Source of the DNA: Mariprofundales bacterium
GTDB taxonomy: Bacteria > Pseudomonadota > Zetaproteobacteria > Mariprofundales > S012-25
Direction: 5' to 3'
Assembly (NCBI GenBank): GCA_015487905.1
Contig: WFOX01000216.1
Span: 1 to 8,070 of the forward strand
DNA: 8,070 bases
Shown here: in pieces, positions 1-4,520 of the stretch
How the letters are laid out: each line of letters opens with the position of its first letter
Numbering within the stretch: position 1 is the stretch's first letter
Made by a program: the position numbers and the translations under genes
The notes under the pieces: model-generated
Database searches by the model: none
What the model saw: the letters and a program-made list of their open reading frames with translations, nothing else
Told to the model about the DNA's origin: nothing

Positions 1-1704
1 CACTTGCTTGCGATCTCGGGCTTGCATGTGGGCGTGGTGGGCGCAGCAGGGGCGATGCTTGCAGGCGGTGTGGCGCGCCTTGCGCCTCGGTTGCTCGCCT
101 GGCAACCCGCACGCGTGTGGGGTGCGATAGGCGGCGTGGCGTTTGCCTGGGGCTATGTGGCGCTTGCTGGCGCGCCTGTGTCTGCGCTGCGCGCAGCGCT
201 CATGCTCACGATCGCCGCCGTGGCTTGGGCGCTTGGTCGGCTTGCGGAAGGGGTGCGCGCGCTTGCGCTTGCATTTGCCTTGCTTGCCGTCGTTTCGCCT
301 GCGGCCACCGAATCCGTGGGCTTTTGGCTTTCGTTTGCGGGCACGCTTGCGCTCGTGCTCTTGCCGCGTGCGCCACGCGGGCGCCTGCGGCGCCTTGGCT
401 ATGCGGGCATCGCGGCCTTGGCCGCGCACACGGCGACATTGCCTTGGACGCTTGCGCGTTTCGGTTGGCTTGCGCCTTATGCCGTGCCGGCCAATCTCGT
501 GGCCGGCGCGCTGTTTCCCGCGCTGCTTCTTGCCGCGCTTGCGGCTGCTTTGGCGGCGCTTTTGGGGGCGGAGGCCGTAGCGGGTGCATTGTTTGCGCTT
601 GTGGATGCGCTTGGCAGGGCGCTTGCGCATGGTGCAGCATGGTTCTCAGGGCTTGCAGGCGGCATGCTGCTTGTGCGCAAGCCCGATGCGGCGGCGCTTG
701 GGATCACGGCGCTTGCGCTTGGCATCGCGCTGGGCCTGCTTGGACGCAAACGGCTTGCATGGGCGGCGGTGCTCATGCTGGCTGCGCAGCTTGCACTCGG
801 CGCCTTGCTGCTTGCCGAACGGCACACGAAGGAAAATGCGTTATGGGTTTGGGATGTAGGGCAGGGCGCGGCAAGCGCGCTTTTCACCGCGCAAGGCGGC
901 GTGATGCTCGTGGATGCGCCAGGAAGGTGGAACGCGCAGATCACGGGCGGGCACATCGCTGCCCAAGCCCTGCGCACGCTCGGCGTGCTGCATGCGGATC
1001 TTTTCGTGATCACGCACGCACAAAGCGACCACGGCGGCGGTGCGCCGGCCTTGCTGCGCAGGCTGCACGAGGTGAAGGCGCTGGCGCTTCCCGATGTGCC
1101 GGAGGGGGCCAAGCGTTGGTTTATGCGCGCGGCGATGCATGAGGCGCGGCGCAAAGGCGCGCGCGTGCTGCGGCTTGGGCGCGGAGATCATCTGCGGCTT
1201 GAAGGAGCGGAGGTTGAGGTGCTTTGGCCGCCGCATGGGGCGCCCTTGCGCGGCAATGCGGCAAGTCTCGTGCTGCGCGTGCGCGCGGGCAAACACGCGA
1301 TTCTGTTTCCCGCCGACATTCCCGCGCGCGTAGAAAGGCGGCTTGTCTCTCAGCTTGCGCGCACGGAGATCGTGCTTGCGCCGCACCACGGCAGCCGAAG
1401 CTCCAGCAGCCCCGCGTTCGTGCGCGCGCTGCATCCCCGGCTTGTGATCGTGCAAGCGGGATGGCGCAATCGCTGGGGATTTCCGCACGCGGAGGTCGTC
1501 GCGCGCTGGCGGCAGGCGGGGGCGCGGGTGCTCGTAAGCTACGAAGGCGCGATTCAGGTGCGCCTTGCATCCGGGGGCGTTGTGCCGGCGCAATGGCATC
1601 GGCCGCCCGATGCCAAAGCGCAGGCCGCATTGCGCGGCCTTCAAAGGCTTTTAGAATCCGCGGGCCGCAGCGGCGGCGGGGGTAGCGATGCTGGAGTTCA
1701 TTGA
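1..1704 (+). CDS. comEC: ComEC/Rec2 family DNA uptake channel protein, 3' part (5' end outside window)
   Basis: Inner-membrane channel that carries single-stranded DNA into the cytoplasm in natural transformation. The reading frame is open from base 1, so the gene starts upstream; 567 residues are visible. The first residues, HLLAISGLHVG, are the conserved start of the competence domain, so roughly the N-terminal third (leader membrane segments and OB-like domain) is missing. Fragment residues ~1–275 are very hydrophobic Ala/Leu-rich membrane helices. From residue ~280 a soluble beta-lactamase-like domain follows: WDVGQG (D at 285), VDAPG, HAQSDHGGG (339–347), FPADI, PHHGS (461–465), GFPHAEV and YEGAI. 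The order matches ComEC C-terminal domains. The metal motif reads H-A-Q-S-D-H where most homologues have Asp or His in the third position. The 3' end overlaps exbB by 17 nt. The last residues are Gly/Ser-rich and probably a disordered tail. Family call is firm; competence itself is not shown by one gene. Confidence 0.94.
   Translation, partial: HLLAISGLHVGVVGAAGAMLAGGVARLAPRLLAWQPARVWGAIGGVAFAWGYVALAGAPVSALRAALMLTIAAVAWALGRLAEGVRALALAFALLAVVSPAATESVGFWLSFAGTLALVLLPRAPRGRLRRLGYAGIAALAAHTATLPWTLARFGWLAPYAVPANLVAGALFPALLLAALAAALAALLGAEAVAGALFALVDALGRALAHGAAWFSGLAGGMLLVRKPDAAALGITALALGIALGLLGRKRLAWAAVLMLAAQLALGALLLAERHTKENALWVWDVGQGAASALFTAQGGVMLVDAPGRWNAQITGGHIAAQALRTLGVLHADLFVITHAQSDHGGGAPALLRRLHEVKALALPDVPEGAKRWFMRAAMHEARRKGARVLRLGRGDHLRLEGAEVEVLWPPHGAPLRGNAASLVLRVRAGKHAILFPADIPARVERRLVSQLARTEIVLAPHHGSRSSSSPAFVRALHPRLVIVQAGWRNRWGFPHAEVVARWRQAGARVLVSYEGAIQVRLASGGVVPAQWHRPPDAKAQAALRGLQRLLESAGRSGGGGSDAGVH
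1622..1652 (+). terminator. Possible hairpin/terminator inside the 3' end of comEC
   Basis: A perfect 7-bp inverted repeat AGGCCGC (1622–1628) and GCGGCCT (1634–1640) encloses a 5-nt loop. Overlapping its right arm is a second small hairpin, GCCT (1637–1640), loop TCAA, AGGC (1645–1648), followed at once by TTTT (1649–1652). The second has the shape of a short intrinsic terminator. The two share bases 1637–1640, so they could not form together. Both lie in coding sequence and the second stem is only 4 bp (5 with a G-U pair), so chance is a real alternative. Confidence 0.3.
1630..1657 (+). promoter_or_regulatory. Candidate sigma70-type promoter for exbB-exbD-lysC
   Basis: TAGAAT at 1652–1657 matches the TATAAT -10 consensus at five of six bases. 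TTGCGC at 1630–1635 keeps the TTG of the -35 box, with a 16-nt spacer. The segment around 1641–1657 is a locally AT-richer patch in a GC-rich region. Transcription would begin near 1664, about 24 nt before the exbB ATG. It overlaps the terminator-like hairpin, which would fit exbB being separable from comEC. It is a sequence match only. Confidence 0.33.
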
Positions 1705-2296
1705 ACAGGGCGGCACGGTCATGTATGCGATTTTGGCCGCCTCGGTGCTTGCGCTGACGATCGTCTTTGAGCGGGCCTTCAGCCTCAGGCGCGCGCGCGT
1801 GATCCCGGATCGCGACTTGGCGGCGATTGAACGCGCCGTGCGCGAGGGCGATGTGCAGCAGGCGCTGGAGCGCGCGCGCAAAAGCGACACGGCCTTGGGT
1901 CGCGTGCTGCGCGTGGCGCTTGCCAATGCGGGCGCACCGCGCCATGTGCTCAAGGAGGTCGTGGAGGAGGTGGGCCGCCAAGAGGTGGCGCACTTGGAGC
2001 GCTTTGTCGGCGCGCTCGGCGTGATCGCGGCGGTGGCGCCGCTTTTGGGCCTTTTGGGCACCGTGATCGGCATGATTGAGGTGTTTCAGCACATCTCGCT
2101 TGTGGGTGTGGGCAAGGCAAACCTGCTTGCAGGCGGCATCGCCAAGGCGCTGAACACCACGGCCGCAGGGCTTACGGTGGCGATCCCTTCGCTGGTGGCG
2201 CATCGGTTCTTTGAGGCGCGCGTGGATCGTTTCGTCGTGGAGATTGAGGCGCATGCCTTGCGCTTCGTGGAGTTGCTTAAAGGCGAGCGGCGTTGA
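1688..2296 (+). CDS. exbB: MotA/TolQ/ExbB proton channel family protein
   Basis: Inner-membrane subunit of a proton-driven motor that energises outer-membrane transport (ExbBD–TonB) or envelope integrity (TolQR). The 202 residues show three membrane segments: about 11–28, about 112–133 (contains APLLGLLGTVIGMIEVF) and about 155–176 (contains NTTAAGLTVAIPSL). The last two are the family's signature, with the pore-lining Thr residues at 157–158. A long basic cytoplasmic loop lies between segments one and two. The ATG overlaps the end of comEC by 17 nt, with a G-rich stretch (1674–1682) as a weak ribosome binding site. It is followed by exbD with a 4-nt overlap, as expected for obligate partners. 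No tonB, tolA or tolB is in the window, so ExbB versus TolQ rests on length (short, ExbB-like) and on the comEC-exbB-exbD order known in beta- and gammaproteobacteria. Confidence 0.93.
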   Translation: MLEFIEQGGTVMYAILAASVLALTIVFERAFSLRRARVIPDRDLAAIERAVREGDVQQALERARKSDTALGRVLRVALANAGAPRHVLKEVVEEVGRQEVAHLERFVGALGVIAAVAPLLGLLGTVIGMIEVFQHISLVGVGKANLLAGGIAKALNTTAAGLTVAIPSLVAHRFFEARVDRFVVEIEAHALRFVELLKGERR

Positions 2297-2706
2297 ACCT
2301 GCGCGGACGGAAAAAGCGCCAGCCGCCTTTCGTGGACATCACGCCGCTTGTGGATGTGGTGTTTTTGATGCTCATCTTTTTCATGGTCTCCACGACCTTT
2401 GAGACCGCGGCCAAGCTGCGCTTGGAGCTTCCGTCCGCGGCCTCCGAAGAGCGCGCAAGCGCCCCCAAGCAGGTCGTGATCTCCATTGACAAGGATGGAC
2501 GCATCTTCGTGCAGGACGAATATGTGCCGGACGATCGCTTTGAAGATCGCGTGCTTTACTACACGAAGGGCGATCCGAATGTGCCCGTGCTATTGCGCGC
2601 CGATGCGAATGCGCGCCACAAGCGCGTCGTCTTTGCGCTGGATCACCTCTCGCGGCTTGGGCTTGGGAAAGTGGGCATTGCGGTAGCGCCGGAAAAGGAG
2701 CGCTAG
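2293..2706 (+). CDS. exbD: ExbD/TolR family biopolymer transport protein
   Basis: Partner of ExbB; a single-pass inner-membrane protein with a periplasmic domain that uses the proton gradient. It has 137 residues, a normal length. After a basic cytoplasmic N-terminus (RGRKKRQ) comes the conserved FVDITPLVDVVFLMLIFFM segment. Asp21 in it corresponds to the essential protonatable Asp of ExbD/TolR. Residues ~40–137 form the periplasmic domain. The start is a TTG at 2293–2295, because the frame has no ATG before the membrane segment. It overlaps the exbB TGA as TTGA, and AAAGG (2279–2283) lies 9 nt upstream. This arrangement suggests translational coupling that keeps ExbB and ExbD in proportion. 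Its TAG directly precedes the lysC ATG. Confidence 0.93.
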   Translation: MNLRGRKKRQPPFVDITPLVDVVFLMLIFFMVSTTFETAAKLRLELPSAASEERASAPKQVVISIDKDGRIFVQDEYVPDDRFEDRVLYYTKGDPNVPVLLRADANARHKRVVFALDHLSRLGLGKVGIAVAPEKER

Positions 2707-3936
2707 ATGCGGCTTGTGCAGAAGTTCGGCGGCACCTCCGTTGCGGATCTCAACCGCATTCGTCATGTGGCCGACATCGTATGCCGCGAGCGCGAAGCAG
2801 GAAACGAGGTCGCCGTCGTCGTCTCAGCGATGGCTGGCGAGACGAATCGGTTGATCGCGCTTGCCCATGAGCTTGCGCCGGAACCCAAGCAGCGCGAGCT
2901 GGATGCGCTGGTGGCCACGGGCGAACAGGTGACCGCCGCGTTGCTTGCGATTGAGCTCAACCGCCGCGGCGTGCCCGCCTATTCGTTCACGGGCGGGCAA
3001 GCGGGCTTTCGCACGACATCCTCGCACTTTCGCGCGCGCATCCTGGAGGTGCAGGCCGAGCACCTCGTGCGCCACATGCAGCGCGGCCATGTGCCCGTGG
3101 TCACAGGCTTTCAGGGCGTAAACGAGCGCGGCGAAATCACGACCTTGGGGCGCGGCGGATCGGATACCTCGGCCGTGGCCTTGGCGGTGGCCGTGGGTGC
3201 CGATCGCTGCGACATCTACACGGATGTGGATGGGGTTTATACGACGGATCCGCGCGTGGAGCCGCGCGCGCGCAAAATCCCGAAGATCAGCTACGAAGAG
3301 ATGTTGGAGATGGCCTCGCTCGGCGCCAAGGTGTTGCAGGTGCGCAGCGTGGGGCTTGCGATGCGCTATGGCATGCCGATTTATCTTCGCTCAAGCTTCG
3401 TGGATGCGCCGGGCACATTGGTCACGAAGGAGGATCAAACGATGGAACGCGCAGCGGTCACAGGGATCGCCTTCAACCGCGACGAGGCCAAGGTCACAAT
3501 CCGCGGCATCCCGGATCGCCCAGGGATCGCCGCCGCCGTCTTCGGCCCGATCGCTGAGGCCGAGATCAATGTGGATGTGATCGTGCAGAATGTGAGCGAA
3601 GCGGGGGTGACGGACATTACCTTCACGGTGCCGCGGCAGGATTTTCGCACGACCTTGCGCATCATGGAGCGCGTAAAAGCGGAGCTTGGCGCGCGCGAGG
3701 TCTTCGGCGACGATACGGTGGCCAAGGTGTCCATCGTCGGCGTGGGCATGCGCTCGCACTCAGGTGTCGCCAAAACGATGTTTGAAACACTCGCGCAGGC
3801 GGGCGTGAACATCGCCATGATCACGACGAGCGAGATCAAGATCACGGTCGTGATTGACGAAGAAAAGCTGGAAACCGCCGTGCGCGCCTTGCACGAGGCC
3901 TTTCGTTTGCACGAGCCTGCGCGCGAGGAGGCTTAG
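2707..3936 (+). CDS. lysC: Aspartate kinase (monofunctional, two ACT domains)
   Basis: Phosphorylates aspartate to aspartyl-4-phosphate, the first committed step towards lysine, threonine, methionine, isoleucine and diaminopimelate; cytoplasmic. Of 409 residues, 1–~245 are the amino-acid kinase domain: KFGGTS at 6–11, GEQVT at 72–76, GRGGSDT at 148–154, and DIYTDVDGVYTTDPR from 169. Two ACT domains follow, about 263–335 and 341–400. The second carries MITTSEIKITVVI (371–383), the region that in related enzymes binds feedback inhibitors (typically lysine plus threonine). The length fits the ~400–410-residue monofunctional class; no homoserine dehydrogenase is fused. AAAAGGAG (2693–2700) lies 6 nt before the ATG, and the exbD stop is immediately adjacent. 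An internal start at Met246 likely makes a beta subunit of 164 residues (3442–3936). The TAG stop overlaps the stop of the convergent minus-strand gene. Confidence 0.96.
   Translation: MRLVQKFGGTSVADLNRIRHVADIVCREREAGNEVAVVVSAMAGETNRLIALAHELAPEPKQRELDALVATGEQVTAALLAIELNRRGVPAYSFTGGQAGFRTTSSHFRARILEVQAEHLVRHMQRGHVPVVTGFQGVNERGEITTLGRGGSDTSAVALAVAVGADRCDIYTDVDGVYTTDPRVEPRARKIPKISYEEMLEMASLGAKVLQVRSVGLAMRYGMPIYLRSSFVDAPGTLVTKEDQTMERAAVTGIAFNRDEAKVTIRGIPDRPGIAAAVFGPIAEAEINVDVIVQNVSEAGVTDITFTVPRQDFRTTLRIMERVKAELGAREVFGDDTVAKVSIVGVGMRSHSGVAKTMFETLAQAGVNIAMITTSEIKITVVIDEEKLETAVRALHEAFRLHEPAREEA
3427..3444 (+). promoter_or_regulatory. Internal ribosome binding site and ATG for the aspartokinase beta subunit
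   Basis: AAGGAGG at 3427–3433 is a full Shine-Dalgarno match. It sits 8 nt before an in-frame ATG at 3442–3444, codon 246 of lysC. The ATG lies at the junction of the kinase and ACT domains, just where alpha2beta2 aspartokinases (for example Bacillus aspartokinase II and Corynebacterium LysC) start their beta subunit. The product would be 164 residues holding both ACT domains. It is a better match than the gene's own start signal. Confidence 0.75.
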
Positions 3937-3951
3937 CGCACCTCCACAGGC
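3915..3951. terminator. Nested inverted repeat around the convergent stop codons
   Basis: GGAGG (3927–3931) pairs with CCTCC (3941–3945) around a 9-nt loop that contains both overlapping stop codons. An outer pair GCCTG (3915–3919) and CAGGC (3947–3951) extends it, with a 7-nt bulge on one side and 1 nt on the other. Being symmetric, it could act on both strands, but there is no T tract on either side. A bidirectional transcription end point is therefore only a suggestion. Confidence 0.27.
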
Positions 3952-4442
3952 CCAAGCGTAAGCGCGTGCGGCGTGCGAAACTCAATGCGCACGCCCTTGA
4001 CGGGCCGGCCAAGCCCTTTTCGGATGACCACGGGCTTGCGGATGTCATGATCCTTGCGCGCATAAACCTGCACCCACTTGCCGCGCGGCGTTTTGATGGC
4101 CACGCGAATCCAGCCGCCGCGGAAGTCGCCGTTCTTCACGCTTGCGCGGCGGATGACGATTTCGCGCACGCGCTGCGGCCAGTCAAAGAACACGCGCGTC
4201 CAGCCGCGCTTGTAGCTGCGCATCGTGCGCAGCTTTTCCACATGCTGCTCCAGCCACGAATCGCGCCGATCCAGCTCGGGATAAAAGGTGTGCGTGCCAC
4301 CCGTGAACTCGTTGTGTGCCCCGGGCTTGGTGCTGTCGCTGCGCTGGATCGTATAGCCCACCTGGGCAAGCACCGACGCGGCCTCGGCACAACCCGCTCC
4401 AATCCATGCAGCCGCAAGAAACACGATCATCCACTTGCGCAT
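3933..4442 (-). CDS. Small secreted basic protein of unknown function
   Basis: I do not recognise the family. The 169-residue product begins MRKWMIVFLAAAW, a typical Sec signal peptide: Arg2-Lys3, a hydrophobic core, and an AEA cleavage motif at 19–21. Cys18 is not in a good lipobox because position -3 is Gly. The mature part (~147 residues) is rich in Arg, Lys and aromatic residues, and from about residue 90 it alternates short hydrophobic/charged stretches (VFFDWPQ, IVIRRAS, WIRVAIKT, WVQVYARK, GVRIEF, LGPVEV). That pattern suggests an all-beta sandwich; it faintly recalls discoidin-like (F5/8 type C) carbohydrate-binding domains, which is only an impression. The start at 4442 is preferred over an in-frame TTG at 4520 because AAGGGAGGTG (4455–4446) lies just upstream and the signal peptide begins there. 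It lies 78 nt after glnE, and its TAA overlaps the lysC TAG. Confidence 0.8.
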   Translation of the reverse strand: MRKWMIVFLAAAWIGAGCAEAASVLAQVGYTIQRSDSTKPGAHNEFTGGTHTFYPELDRRDSWLEQHVEKLRTMRSYKRGWTRVFFDWPQRVREIVIRRASVKNGDFRGGWIRVAIKTPRGKWVQVYARKDHDIRKPVVIRKGLGRPVKGVRIEFRTPHALTLGPVEVR

Positions 4443-4445
4443 GAA

Positions 4446-4455
4446 CACCTCCCTT
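4446..4455 (-). promoter_or_regulatory. Strong Shine-Dalgarno sequence that sets the start of the secreted protein gene
   Basis: On the minus strand the bases read AAGGGAGGTG, followed 3 nt later by the ATG at 4442–4440. It is one of the best ribosome binding sites in the window and decides against the longer frame that begins next to the glnE stop. Confidence 0.72.
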
Positions 4456-4474
4456 GATGCAGCGTTGCAAGCGG

Positions 4475-4516
4475 CGCATCGTAGATGCGTGGGCCGCGCG
4501 CTCTGTGATCGCGCGC
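4475..4516 (-). other. Two small inverted repeats in the gap between glnE and the secreted protein gene
   Basis: In the only intergenic gap of any size there are two perfect 6-bp stems: CGCATC (4475–4480), loop GTA, GATGCG (4484–4489); and GCGCGC (4496–4501), 9-nt loop, GCGCGC (4511–4516). Neither is followed by a T tract on the minus strand, so they do not look like standard intrinsic terminators. They could be glnE 3'-end stabilisers or leader structure for the next gene. GC-rich sequence makes such stems fairly likely by chance. Confidence 0.3.
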
Positions 4517-4520
4517 ACAA

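Noticed and set aside
1121..2254. A 377-codon minus-strand frame opposite comEC and exbB
   Set aside because: It crosses the junction of two well-supported genes and its product is low-complexity Arg/Ala/His sequence with no motif; treated as a shadow.
4386..4391. Lipoprotein lipobox around Cys18 of the secreted protein
   Set aside because: The residues before Cys are I-G-A-G; position -3 is Gly rather than Leu/Val/Ile, and an AEA signal peptidase I site follows directly.
4443..4520. N-terminal extension of the secreted protein to a TTG at 4520
   Set aside because: It would bury the signal peptide behind 26 residues, and the strong Shine-Dalgarno sequence at 4446–4455 points to the ATG at 4442.
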